64,000 bases of DNA from Gemella haemolysans (GTDB taxonomy: Bacteria > Bacillota > Bacilli > Staphylococcales > Gemellaceae), in the NCBI RefSeq assembly GCF_028308085.1, contig NZ_JAQMFS010000057.1, positions 35,302 to 99,301 of the forward strand. Direction: 5' to 3'. The position numbers and the translations under genes are program-made. The notes under the pieces were generated by a model that made no database searches, had not been told where the DNA came from, and was given only the letters and a program-made list of their open reading frames with translations. This document shows positions 17,968 through 28,976 of the stretch, one piece after another (the stretch's first letter is position 1; every line of letters begins with the position of its first letter).

Positions 17968-18243
17968 TTATTTTTATTTTCTCCTAAATGTTTTCTTAAC
18001 TCAATTATTATACTATAAAATCCCAAAATAAGCAATTTTAAACACTATTAATACACTAAGAAACAGTAATTTATTAGATTACGTGCTACTTATAATATGA
18101 AAAATATACTTATAGTATTATATAATCTAGAACCCTGTATATTTTTAGCAATTTAAAATCATCAGTTAATAAAATCAATTATTATTTGTATTCAATGTTA
18201 TGTGTTAAAATATATTATAAATACGATATAAGGAGATTCTAGT

Positions 18244-18621
18244 ATGAAAATTACATTTACTGATTCAGCTGTGAATTATATTTATAAAAAATTTGAAAGT
18301 AAGGACACTAGTGCATATGATATTATTATTGACTATTTAGATGGAAATAGTCCATATTCAGATAACGTTAATGGGTGTCATTGTCAAGTATATGATAAAT
18401 ATAGAATTTTAATTGTTTCTAAGGAAGACAAAAATATTAAATGGGATAAATATGATAAAGAACTTTCTACAAACATAGGTACTGTTCATTATCCTTCTTA
18501 CTATGAAGTTATGTTTGATAAAGACAATAAATTTGATTTTAGTGAAACTAATTTTACTTTATATTTAAAAAGCGAAGCGGGAATTATTACAGAACAAGTT
18601 CAATTAATAATTAAAAAATAA
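18244..18621 (+). CDS. Fe-S biosynthesis (HesB/YneR-like) family protein
   Basis: This 125-residue acidic protein resembles the Firmicutes Fe-S_biosyn proteins distantly related to IscA. Its N-terminal MKITFTDSAVNYI and C-terminal LKSEAGIITEQVQLI correspond to the beginning and end of that domain. The cysteine pair GCHC (about residue 40) is present, but the conserved C-terminal CGC of true IscA is not, so iron-sulphur chemistry is uncertain. AAGGAGATT precedes the ATG. It begins a short plus-strand island among minus-strand genes. Confidence 0.6.
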   Translation: MKITFTDSAVNYIYKKFESKDTSAYDIIIDYLDGNSPYSDNVNGCHCQVYDKYRILIVSKEDKNIKWDKYDKELSTNIGTVHYPSYYEVMFDKDNKFDFSETNFTLYLKSEAGIITEQVQLIIKK

Positions 18622-18687
18622 ATTTAAGTAAATTTTAATAAGTTTTGCTAACATTATCATAAGTGTAATTAAAGAAAGGAGAATGTT

Positions 18688-19221
18688 TTGAAATCTTTTC
18701 TAAACAGTAGAAAATTAACAGTATTTCTATTTTTTGTATATTTATTTATACTTACATGGGTAATAGTAGCTAAAATGGATTGGAACTTACTACTCAGTAG
18801 TAATTTTTCTTGGATACATAATCCTCGTGTATTACTCTATCCTGGCGTATCTTGGAGAACAATCAATCTAGTACCATACAGATTTGGAAATTTTGACATT
18901 GTTGAAGTTTTACTTAATATAATTTTCTTTATACCTTTTAGCTTTTATATCAAAATGCTATATCCTAAATCATCTGGTTTAAGAGCTATAATTTTAGGGT
19001 TTATATTAAGCTTAATATATGAATCTACTCAATATATCTTGACTATTGGGTTCCCTGATATAACAGACTTGATAGATAATACTTTAGGAGCCTGCATAGG
19101 AGTAATAATTATCAATATTATTTCTATAATTTTAAAAGAAAAACTTAGATTGTATATGAATTTCATTTTAATACTTCTTTCAGGATATATTATTTATGAA
19201 ATAATTAATGTAATATCTTAA
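18688..19221 (+). CDS. VanZ family membrane protein
   Basis: This 177-residue protein has about five membrane segments and the VanZ signature: NLVPYRF, then a hydrophobic stretch with NIIFFIPFSFYIKML, then YESTQYILTIGFPDITDLIDNTLGA. VanZ proteins confer low-level teicoplanin resistance in some hosts, but most chromosomal copies have no assigned role. The start is a TTG at 18688, because the nearby ATG at 18683 runs into a stop. AAAGGAG lies at the right distance. It ends at a strong bidirectional terminator. Confidence 0.88.
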   Translation: MKSFLNSRKLTVFLFFVYLFILTWVIVAKMDWNLLLSSNFSWIHNPRVLLYPGVSWRTINLVPYRFGNFDIVEVLLNIIFFIPFSFYIKMLYPKSSGLRAIILGFILSLIYESTQYILTIGFPDITDLIDNTLGACIGVIIINIISIILKEKLRLYMNFILILLSGYIIYEIINVIS

Positions 19222-19230
19222 ATAACAAAT

Positions 19231-19272
19231 AATAACGGATGTACTTTACGATTGTTAAGTACATCCGTTATT
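19231..19272. terminator. Bidirectional terminator between convergent genes
   Basis: The perfect 16-base stem AATAACGGATGTACTT (19231-19246) pairs with AAGTACATCCGTTATT (19257-19272) around a 10-base loop. It separates the VanZ gene from the opposed surface-protein gene and can serve both strands. Confidence 0.85.
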
Positions 19273-19308
19273 TATATCTTATGTAATTATTATTATTAAA
19301 TTTTTAAA

Positions 19309-22300
19309 TTATCTTTTTCTTCTGAAGCCTAATGCAGCTAATCCAATACCTAATATACCTACTAATAATGCTCCAACACTATTTTCAGTTAATCCTGTTT
19401 TAGGTAATATGTTATTGAATCTTTGTGAAATTGTATTGTTTCCAACATTAGTATTGTTATTTTGAGTAGATAATGTAGCATTTGTATTAGAATCTCGGTT
19501 ATGTGATCCATTGTTATTTGTTCTTGAAACAATAGTATATGTACTGAAGTGATCTGTATAGAATGTTAATTTTCCATCTGAATATGTACTTGGGACTTTT
19601 TCTAATTTATTACCATTTACATAATAAACTTCTAATGTTTCATTGTCTTTAGCAAGAACAGCTACTGTAACTGCTCTAGTTTCTCCGTCTTTATTTATTA
19701 CATTACCATTATCATCTGTGAAGAATAAATCTAAAGTTTTCACAACATTTAAATTCTCATCAAGATCCTTAACTAATTCTTTTACTTCGTTTACTTTTTG
19801 TTCATTAGAATTTTGAGCAACAAAGTGAATACCAGTAACATCTTTAGCCTTGAATTTTACAGTTACTTCTTCATCTCCAGGTAATTTAGCAACAAGTGTA
19901 TCTTTTAGATTGCTAAGTTTAGCATCATGATTATCATCATTTGTAGGATTACTTGGTTGTTGAATTGCTGGTGTTTGAGTATTTTCCTCTGATTTAGGCT
20001 GTTCAGGTGTTACCTGAGGTTTTTCTTCTGGTTTAGGTTGTGCTGGAGTTACTTGAGGTTTTTCTTCAACCTTAGGTTGCTCGGCAGGTTTTTCCTCTTT
20101 TTTATCTTCTACTTTCGGTTCTTCTTTTTTAACATCAGCATCAACTGTTGTTATAAGTTCAACTAATTTATCATCGATATTAGTAGCATTTTTCTCGAAT
20201 AGAGTTTTAGTAATTCTATATTTATCTCCTGCTTTCATATCATTATCAGTAATTTCTATTTTTTTATCATCTTCGTTAGAAACACTTGTTGAACTAAGTT
20301 CTTTAACTTCATTACCGCGGATACGTTCTACCTTAGTAACAATATACCAGTTACGTCCATAATCGTCACTCTTAAGTAGTTCTGCCATAGGTTTTGTTTG
20401 TTTACTTAGGAATTCTTTATATTTTTCTAAACCTTGTAAGATACCTTCTCCGCCATAAAATTCAGAACGACCTCTATACCAGTGTAGAAGATTAAGAATT
20501 GTTAATTTTTCATCTTTAGGTTGAATTGTAATCTTATTATCTTTTGCTACAACATTTAATTCAATAGCTTGTTTTTGTGGATAATAACCTTGTGTAACTT
20601 CAGGAGAAATTCCTAATAGTTTTGTATCAGAATCATTATACGGTAATGTTGCTGGTAAATTGTTATTAGCAATATCAAGAATGTGTAGACTACCATTTGC
20701 TTTAATTAAGTCTAACGGTATATTACTTATTTGGTTGTTAACCAGTCTTACAGTTGCTTTATTTTTAGCAAGTGTTTTCCATAATTCATCAGATAAGCTA
20801 GAGATATGGTTATTATTTAAAGCTAGAGTATTTAATTTTGTTAAATTAACTCCATTTTCTGGAAGTGATGTTAATTTGTTGTTAGCTGCATATAACTGTG
20901 TTAAAGAAGATAAATTAGCTATACTATCTGGAAGTTTAGTAAGTTCATTATCAGTTACAGATAAGAATGTTAATCCTGTATTGTTTTTAAATAAATCATT
21001 TGGAAGTGATACTATTTTATTGTTAGATAAACTTACAGTTTTTAGCTTCTTATTATTAGCAAAAACATTTGCTGGTAATGTTGATAACCATGATTGACTG
21101 AATTCAACTGAATCTAATTCAGGATTATTTGCAAACAAGTTTTCTGGGATATTACCTAAGTTATTAGAAGATAAGTTCACAGTTTTTAATTTTTTGTTAT
21201 TAGCAAATAGATTTTCAGGAAGTTTAGTAACCCCGTTTCCTCCTAAGTTAATACGCTCAATATTAACTGCATTTTTGAATAAGTCTTCTGGTAATTCACC
21301 GAAGTTATTACTATCTGAAGAGAATGATTTAACTCCAGGACCCATGTGTTTTAGTAAATCTAAGTTGTAAATAGCACCTTTATCAACTTTTCCATCGATC
21401 TCTAATGATCCAATGTTGATATCACCAGTGAAGTTTTTTAATTCATCTTCTGTTACTTTGCCGTCTTTGTTAGTATCTATCCCATTGGCAATTAATTTTT
21501 TCTGAAGAAGATCATCGCTTTTTTTACGTTCTTCACTATTTTTTTCTACTAACTCAAATCCATTCCATCCTTTTTTGATCTCAGGTTTGAATTTTAGTTT
21601 AACAGTAGTATATTTGTCGAAGTTTCCTTTATCACTCTCTAGAGATCCCATATAAGAAACTATAACACCACCTAAGTGTACTTGGTCTAGATCTTCAACC
21701 GGAAGTGTAAATAACGCTCTGTCATATTGTCCCGCAGAGTTCTTCTCACCAAAGTTTTCTTTTACACCTGATTCCCATTTACCTTTATTTTGAATAGCAA
21801 AATCATATAATCCGTGAGCAAATAAAGTATTTAACATTGTTATACTCATTTTCCCATCTTTAACTACTAATTTTACATTTTTGTCAAAGAATCCTTCTAG
21901 CATAGAAGTACCTTGTCTTCCATCAGCGTATAAAGCGTTAAATCCTAAAGTATATTCACCATCTTCTAATTTATCAGTAAGAGAATAAGTTTTTTCTTCT
22001 TGTTTTTCAGGAGTTTTTTCTGGTGTTGGTTTTTCTTCAACTACCTTGTTTCCAGTTGTATAAGCTTTACTTTCGCTACCGTCATTTGCTTTAAATACAA
22101 TTGTATTATCTCCATCGAAGTTCCAAGCTTTAAATGCTTTAAGACTTTCTCCACCATCATCGAAAGTAACGATTTGATCATTATAGTTTTTACTAAACAG
22201 TGATTTGTTGAAAGTTTTTCCATTGATAACAACTTCTTTAGTATTTTTAAGAACATCTTCTGCTTTAAATCCATCAGCTAAAGTAATGTTTAATTCATCA

Positions 22301-23541
22301 GCATATTTATTCTTCTCTACTTTAGAAACTAAATCTTTTTGAGCATATGATGCACTAGTAGCTGGTGTATCCTGTTTTGGTTCTGTGGGCTTCGCATCTT
22401 CTTTTTTATCAGTTGCCGTTGGGTATGAAATTATAGTTCCATCAACAAGTTTAACCTCTAGTTTATTGTCTGAGTCTTTTAACGCTTTTACTAAATCTTC
22501 GTTAAAAATTCTAATTCCAAGATATTTTGATGTTTCTACTTTATCTTTGAATACATCTTTATTCACAGTAGTTCCATTTAAAGTTACACTTGAAATTTCA
22601 TCAACAAAATTATCATAAACAGAAGTATCAGATAATTCTAAAGTTAAGTGTTTTTCATCTTTCCAGTTTTTACCTTGATCTAATTTAGAAATTGTATATT
22701 TAGCATTTGAAGCAGGTTTATTAGAACTACTTTCACTATCTCTTGATGGTGTAGTCGTTTCATTACTTGGCTCTACATAACCAGCATCTTCATATGTTGT
22801 TTTAGAACCATCCTCAAATGTAAACTCAATTTTGTGTTTATCATGTTTTTTGTAATGTTCAGTAATAGCTTTATCTGCAGCAGTTACTTCTCCATTATAT
22901 AATTTATAAAATTTACTATTTGTATTTTGTTTATCGAATCCGAAATCTTTTCCATCTACTGTAAGTTTAGTTACTTTTGACCAGTAGTTTTTATAAAGAT
23001 CAGAACCTTCTAAGAAGAAGATTAGAGAATCGTTATCTATTTGTGGTTCTAAAATTTTTAGACCTTCGCTAATTAATTTTGGTTTAGCAGTTGGATCTAC
23101 ATACCCTTTATCTTCATATACAGCTTTTGATCCATCTTTAAAAATAAATTCTATTTTGTGTTTATCTTGTTTATTATAATGATTAGTTATTTCACTATTA
23201 TTAACATAAATAACACTATCAAATAAAGAATAGTTTTTTGAAGAAGATGCTTCACTATTAAATCCGAAGTCTTTTCCATCTATTAATAATTTATCAATTT
23301 TATTCCAGTATCTCTTAAATAAAGTATCTGAAGTATCTTGACCCTCAACTGCAATCTCTAGTGATCCACTTGTTCCAATCTCTGGTTCGTAGACTTTAAA
23401 ACCTGTGCTCTGTTGATCTTGTGCATAAACTACATTAGAATCAAGATTTAGTTTAGAATAATTGAAATCAACTGAACCTATACTTAAACAGATAGGTACT
23501 GCTAATCCAATTATTAATTTATTATTATATTTTTTGTTCAT
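19309..23541 (-). CDS. LPXTG-anchored NEAT and leucine-rich-repeat haemoprotein receptor (Shr-like)
   Basis: This predicted cell-wall protein of 1410 residues probably captures haemoglobin or haem. In order, it has a signal peptide ending near VVYA-QD. Two related modules follow, each with a VDGKDFGF-type segment and a KHKIEF-x-DGSK-x-YED segment, resembling the DUF1533 haemoglobin-binding domains of streptococcal Shr. Two looser modules precede a NEAT domain (about 520-660; LEDGEYTLGF, YDFAIQNKGKW). Then come an EF-hand (DTNKDGKVTEDEL), eight or so leucine-rich repeats (about 730-960), a Pro/Glu-rich spacer and LPKTG at 1379 with a basic tail. The start at 23541 is set by GGAGG; an ATG 7 codons upstream lacks one. 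Confidence 0.85.
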   Translation of the reverse strand: MNKKYNNKLIIGLAVPICLSIGSVDFNYSKLNLDSNVVYAQDQQSTGFKVYEPEIGTSGSLEIAVEGQDTSDTLFKRYWNKIDKLLIDGKDFGFNSEASSSKNYSLFDSVIYVNNSEITNHYNKQDKHKIEFIFKDGSKAVYEDKGYVDPTAKPKLISEGLKILEPQIDNDSLIFFLEGSDLYKNYWSKVTKLTVDGKDFGFDKQNTNSKFYKLYNGEVTAADKAITEHYKKHDKHKIEFTFEDGSKTTYEDAGYVEPSNETTTPSRDSESSSNKPASNAKYTISKLDQGKNWKDEKHLTLELSDTSVYDNFVDEISSVTLNGTTVNKDVFKDKVETSKYLGIRIFNEDLVKALKDSDNKLEVKLVDGTIISYPTATDKKEDAKPTEPKQDTPATSASYAQKDLVSKVEKNKYADELNITLADGFKAEDVLKNTKEVVINGKTFNKSLFSKNYNDQIVTFDDGGESLKAFKAWNFDGDNTIVFKANDGSESKAYTTGNKVVEEKPTPEKTPEKQEEKTYSLTDKLEDGEYTLGFNALYADGRQGTSMLEGFFDKNVKLVVKDGKMSITMLNTLFAHGLYDFAIQNKGKWESGVKENFGEKNSAGQYDRALFTLPVEDLDQVHLGGVIVSYMGSLESDKGNFDKYTTVKLKFKPEIKKGWNGFELVEKNSEERKKSDDLLQKKLIANGIDTNKDGKVTEDELKNFTGDINIGSLEIDGKVDKGAIYNLDLLKHMGPGVKSFSSDSNNFGELPEDLFKNAVNIERINLGGNGVTKLPENLFANNKKLKTVNLSSNNLGNIPENLFANNPELDSVEFSQSWLSTLPANVFANNKKLKTVSLSNNKIVSLPNDLFKNNTGLTFLSVTDNELTKLPDSIANLSSLTQLYAANNKLTSLPENGVNLTKLNTLALNNNHISSLSDELWKTLAKNKATVRLVNNQISNIPLDLIKANGSLHILDIANNNLPATLPYNDSDTKLLGISPEVTQGYYPQKQAIELNVVAKDNKITIQPKDEKLTILNLLHWYRGRSEFYGGEGILQGLEKYKEFLSKQTKPMAELLKSDDYGRNWYIVTKVERIRGNEVKELSSTSVSNEDDKKIEITDNDMKAGDKYRITKTLFEKNATNIDDKLVELITTVDADVKKEEPKVEDKKEEKPAEQPKVEEKPQVTPAQPKPEEKPQVTPEQPKSEENTQTPAIQQPSNPTNDDNHDAKLSNLKDTLVAKLPGDEEVTVKFKAKDVTGIHFVAQNSNEQKVNEVKELVKDLDENLNVVKTLDLFFTDDNGNVINKDGETRAVTVAVLAKDNETLEVYYVNGNKLEKVPSTYSDGKLTFYTDHFSTYTIVSRTNNNGSHNRDSNTNATLSTQNNNTNVGNNTISQRFNNILPKTGLTENSVGALLVGILGIGLAALGFRRKR

Positions 23542-23562
23542 GACATTCCTCCATAAAAACAA

Positions 23563-23578
23563 TGATAATCAATATCGA
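23563..23578 (-). promoter_or_regulatory. Fur-box-like operator
   Basis: TGATAATCAATATCGA matches about 12 of 15 informative positions of the Fur/PerR-type consensus TGATAAT-N-ATTATCA, with one base of extra spacing. It lies between the start codon of the haemoprotein receptor and a TATAAT box, so a bound repressor would block transcription. Iron repression is inferred. Confidence 0.6.
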
Positions 23579-23593
23579 TTAATTATAGCTACA

Positions 23594-23622
23594 TTATACT
23601 ACAACAGGTAATAAGATACAAG
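23594..23622 (-). promoter_or_regulatory. Promoter of the haemoprotein receptor gene
   Basis: On the minus strand a consensus TATAAT box preceded by GTAG lies about 55 bases before the start codon. A weak -35 element TTGTAT is 17 bases further upstream. The Fur-like site falls just downstream of the expected start of transcription. Confidence 0.55.
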
Positions 23623-23642
23623 TAAAAACATCAAAATAAAAA

Positions 23643-23706
23643 AAAATTAGAGCATAATTTTATAAAATCAGTTCATAAAAAGCTGATTTCATAAGCTTAT
23701 ACTCTA
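23643..23706 (-). terminator. Rho-independent terminator after the DsbA-family gene
   Basis: The outer arms TAGAG-ATAA and TTAT-CTCTA (23648-23706) enclose an inner stem AAATCAG / CTGATTT. Read on the minus strand the structure ends in nine T residues. Confidence 0.7.
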
Positions 23707-23758
23707 TAAAATAATGTCCATATTTTTGCCACAATGAAAAAATAATTAATATTAATTA

Positions 23759-24385
23759 TTAGAATCTTTTAGTTATCAAATTATAGTGTATTTCGATATC
23801 CTCTGGTTCTGTAGCATAACCACGTAAATCATAATATTCTCCATCTTTTTCTAATACTGCAGTAGGATAAGATTCTATACCTAAGTTAAGTGTTCTTAGA
23901 AAATCTGGATGAAACGGATTTGTATTTTTAAAAGCAATTGTAAGTTTTAATGCCAAATCAGAACTATCGATTTCATATTTGTCGCATAGTTCTAAGTATG
24001 TTGTAATATCACTTAAACTTTTACCCTCAACAAAAAACTTACATTGCATATCATATGCATAATCTAATAACTTTGAATTTGGTATAAGTTCTTTTACTGT
24101 ATTAAAAGCAATCGCAGGATGAAGTGAATTTAATACCATTTCACCTTCTTCAAGCACCTTCTTATATCCTTCTCCAAACTCAACATTATACATTTCTGAA
24201 ATTTTTTTATTGCCTTCAGCTATATATGCGTACTCTCCTATTTTTTTACTGTTTTCTCCAATAAATAATCCGCCAGAGATAATATCAATTTCTATGTCCG
24301 TATGATTCTTATAGAACTCAGTAAATAATTTATCAAAACCATAGCACCAACCACAGTATGCGTCCCAAAAATATAATATTTTCAT
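23759..24385 (-). CDS. DsbA-family thioredoxin-fold protein
   Basis: This 208-residue protein has the thioredoxin-like CxxC motif at the very N-terminus (FWDAYCGWCYGF). A helical insertion and the cis-proline segment ESYPTAVL (about residue 170) follow, as in cytosolic DsbA/FrnE-like oxidoreductases. There is no signal peptide or membrane segment, so it probably acts in the cytoplasm on thiol redox or as an isomerase. AAAGGAG precedes the ATG. It follows recJ by 20 bases and may be cotranscribed with it. The substrate is unknown. Confidence 0.85.
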   Translation of the reverse strand: MKILYFWDAYCGWCYGFDKLFTEFYKNHTDIEIDIISGGLFIGENSKKIGEYAYIAEGNKKISEMYNVEFGEGYKKVLEEGEMVLNSLHPAIAFNTVKELIPNSKLLDYAYDMQCKFFVEGKSLSDITTYLELCDKYEIDSSDLALKLTIAFKNTNPFHPDFLRTLNLGIESYPTAVLEKDGEYYDLRGYATEPEDIEIHYNLITKRF

Positions 24386-24405
24386 TTTTTTCTCCTTTTA
24401 TTACA

Positions 24406-26667
24406 TTAATTTTTATCAAAAGCTTTGTTAATATTCGTTATATTCTCTTTTAGTAAAATCTTCTCAACTTCGAATATACTTTCCATTCTAACAAAACTTG
24501 CTGATTGTTTTAAATCAACTTTTTTATAGTTTTCATTCAATTTAATGGTATTATTCTCAAAAGTTATAAGATTTAATTCTTTAAAAATTTGAATCATGAT
24601 TTTCAAACTATCCACATTTGTTTTTAATGTTGTTAACAATTTATCTAATTGCTGTGCAATATTAATTTGTTTATTAGTCGTAGATAAAATTATATTAAAA
24701 AGTTTAATCAATCTATCTTTGTCAATTAAATAAACATCAGATAATATTTGCTTTTCTTCACAAATTAAATATATTTTCTTAGGATTTAACTTAATTAATT
24801 TTTTGATATATTCCTTACTAGTAGGAATGTCTAATAAGTAGATATCTTCAATATTATCTTCTAGTTGTTCAATATCTTTATATAAATAAAAATTGTTATC
24901 CCTGTCATCAATTTTTTTAGAAATCTTTATTGCTTTATTATCAATTTTTGAAATATCATAATTAATAAATCTTAAGTCTTCAAATAAGAATTCTTTAATA
25001 TCTATATCTATTATATGAGCTTGTAATTTTGTACGACCGTTAAAGTTATTTTTATCAATTGTACATAATAGATCAATGATATCATTCTTCTCAACTTTTT
25101 CAAATGCACCACTATCTTTAAAAGTGATACATTCTAGATTACCTACTTCATCAGCTATTGTAAGTCTTAGATACTGTTTGTCTGATCCGAAATAAGATTT
25201 ATTTAATACCATTGCATTTTCTAATAGTACGGTTGGTTTTTCAAAGCCCATTCCAAATGGTTTTAATATTTCTAGTGAATTAAGGAATTGATAACTTATT
25301 TCTTCTAAACTAGTAACAATATCAATTTTTTTAGTTGATTTTAATTCATTATTCTTTTTATATTCTTCATATTCACTATTAAGAAAATCTTGTATTTGAT
25401 CTAGATTATTTTCATCAAATGAGAAACCAGCAGCAAGGGTGTGTCCACCAAATGCTAAAAATAAATCCGATATTTTATTCATAGCTGTGTAGATATTAAA
25501 ATCAAAGATACTTCTGGCCGATCCTTTCAAAACTCCATCTTTATTATTCATAATAAACACAGGTCTTTGATATTTTTCTACAATATTAGATGCAACTATT
25601 CCCAGAACGCCTTCATGATAATTTCCAGATATCATAAGAACATTATTATCTTTTTTATTAGACTTCTCTATTTGACTAATAACATCTTTAACAATATCTT
25701 CCGTAACTTGTTTACGTTCAATATTATATTTTTCAATTTGTTCAGCCAATACTATTGCTGTCTCAGCATCTTCAGCCATTAGGAATGAAAGTCCTAATTT
25801 AGCACTATCCATTCTACCAATGGAATTTAATTTTGGACCTATATAAAAGCCAATTGTTTGTTCATCTACTTTAGTATCAATATTTGATAATTCAAGTAAC
25901 ATTTTTAATCCTATACGTGGATCTTCATTGATTAATTCCAATCCCTGTTTAACAAAAATCCTATTTTCATCAGTAATTGAAACCATATCAGCTATAGTTC
26001 CTATTGCAACTAAGTCTAAAAGAAAATCAGGGAAAATTTCAAGTAAAGCATGAGCTAGTTTAAATGCAACCCCAACTCCTGCTAGTTTTTTAAAAGGATA
26101 TTCTCCTTCTGGATGTTCGGGATGTATGATAGCATATGCATTTGGAATGGTATCTTGTATTTTATGGTGATCTGTAATAATGACATCACAACCTAATTCA
26201 TTAGCAAGATCTACTTCCTCGACACCTGCAATACCATTATCTACTGTAATAATTAAAGTAATTCCAGATTCAATAATTTTTGTAAAAGCTTCTTTATTAG
26301 GTCCATAACCTTCATCAAATCTATTTGGTATGTATGATGAGACATTTGCTCCTAAAGAAATTAGTGTTTCGACTAATAGTACTGTAGATGTAATACCATC
26401 GGCATCATAGTCACCATATACCAATATTTTTTCTTCATTCTCAATAGCTTCATTAATTCTATCAACAGCTTTTTGCATATCATACATTAAAAATGGATCA
26501 TAACCTTCTTCGTATTCATCTGAAAAATATTTTTTCACTGAAGACATATCTGTAATAGACCTGGCATTTAATATTTTCGCAACGTTTTTTGATATATTAT
26601 ACGATTCTATCTCCTTTATAAAATTTTCGTCGTATGTTGGATATATCCAATTGTATTTGATTCCCAT
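24406..26667 (-). CDS. recJ: Single-stranded-DNA-specific exonuclease RecJ
   Basis: RecJ degrades single-stranded DNA 5' to 3' in recombination, mismatch and base-excision repair. The DHH phosphoesterase motifs are clear: VYGDYDADGITST (about residue 80-92), VDNGIAG, ITDHHKI and the DHHA1 motif GGHTLAAGFSF (about 395). An OB-like region and a divergent C-terminal extension of about 200 residues follow, as in Firmicutes RecJ. The 753 residues are normal. The start is preceded by GTGAGGTG. It follows the lapA-like gene by 33 bases. Confidence 0.95.
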   Translation of the reverse strand: MGIKYNWIYPTYDENFIKEIESYNISKNVAKILNARSITDMSSVKKYFSDEYEEGYDPFLMYDMQKAVDRINEAIENEEKILVYGDYDADGITSTVLLVETLISLGANVSSYIPNRFDEGYGPNKEAFTKIIESGITLIITVDNGIAGVEEVDLANELGCDVIITDHHKIQDTIPNAYAIIHPEHPEGEYPFKKLAGVGVAFKLAHALLEIFPDFLLDLVAIGTIADMVSITDENRIFVKQGLELINEDPRIGLKMLLELSNIDTKVDEQTIGFYIGPKLNSIGRMDSAKLGLSFLMAEDAETAIVLAEQIEKYNIERKQVTEDIVKDVISQIEKSNKKDNNVLMISGNYHEGVLGIVASNIVEKYQRPVFIMNNKDGVLKGSARSIFDFNIYTAMNKISDLFLAFGGHTLAAGFSFDENNLDQIQDFLNSEYEEYKKNNELKSTKKIDIVTSLEEISYQFLNSLEILKPFGMGFEKPTVLLENAMVLNKSYFGSDKQYLRLTIADEVGNLECITFKDSGAFEKVEKNDIIDLLCTIDKNNFNGRTKLQAHIIDIDIKEFLFEDLRFINYDISKIDNKAIKISKKIDDRDNNFYLYKDIEQLEDNIEDIYLLDIPTSKEYIKKLIKLNPKKIYLICEEKQILSDVYLIDKDRLIKLFNIILSTTNKQINIAQQLDKLLTTLKTNVDSLKIMIQIFKELNLITFENNTIKLNENYKKVDLKQSASFVRMESIFEVEKILLKENITNINKAFDKN

Positions 26668-26700
26668 TTTTTCACCTCACTTCTTTTGATTTTTATTTGT

Positions 26701-26978
26701 TTATTCTTTTTTATCTTCTTCCAACTGTTCTTTAGTAAATAATAATTTTTCTGTTCTTTCGTATTTTTTTGATAAAGTTTTATATTTTTGATGCCAATAT
26801 AGACTCGCAAGTATCATTCCTATAAAGAAACATACAAAGAATAGAATCGTTAATGGCAATTTAACCGTAAAGAAGATAAATGATACAGGTACAGAATTAT
26901 AATTCATTATAAAGAAAGTAATTATTGATACAAAGGCTATGACTATCCCAAATACTTTATAAGGTAACTTATTATCCA

Positions 26979-26979
<1 letters not shown>
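26701..26979 (-). CDS. LapA-domain small membrane protein
   Basis: This 92-residue protein has two membrane helices (about residues 7-26 and 38-60) with an NYNSVPVSFIFFTVKLPLTILFF segment characteristic of the LapA (DUF1049) domain. A basic, probably coiled cytoplasmic tail follows. In Gram-negative bacteria the domain assists lipopolysaccharide assembly; in Firmicutes its role is unknown, though it often lies beside recJ as here. Its ATG overlaps the ligA stop by one base (TAATG), so the two are translationally coupled. Confidence 0.85.

Positions 26980-28976
<1,997 letters not shown>

Noticed and set aside
20660..21097. 145-codon plus-strand frame
   Set aside because: It mirrors the leucine-rich repeats of the surface protein on the other strand; repeat-driven shadow.
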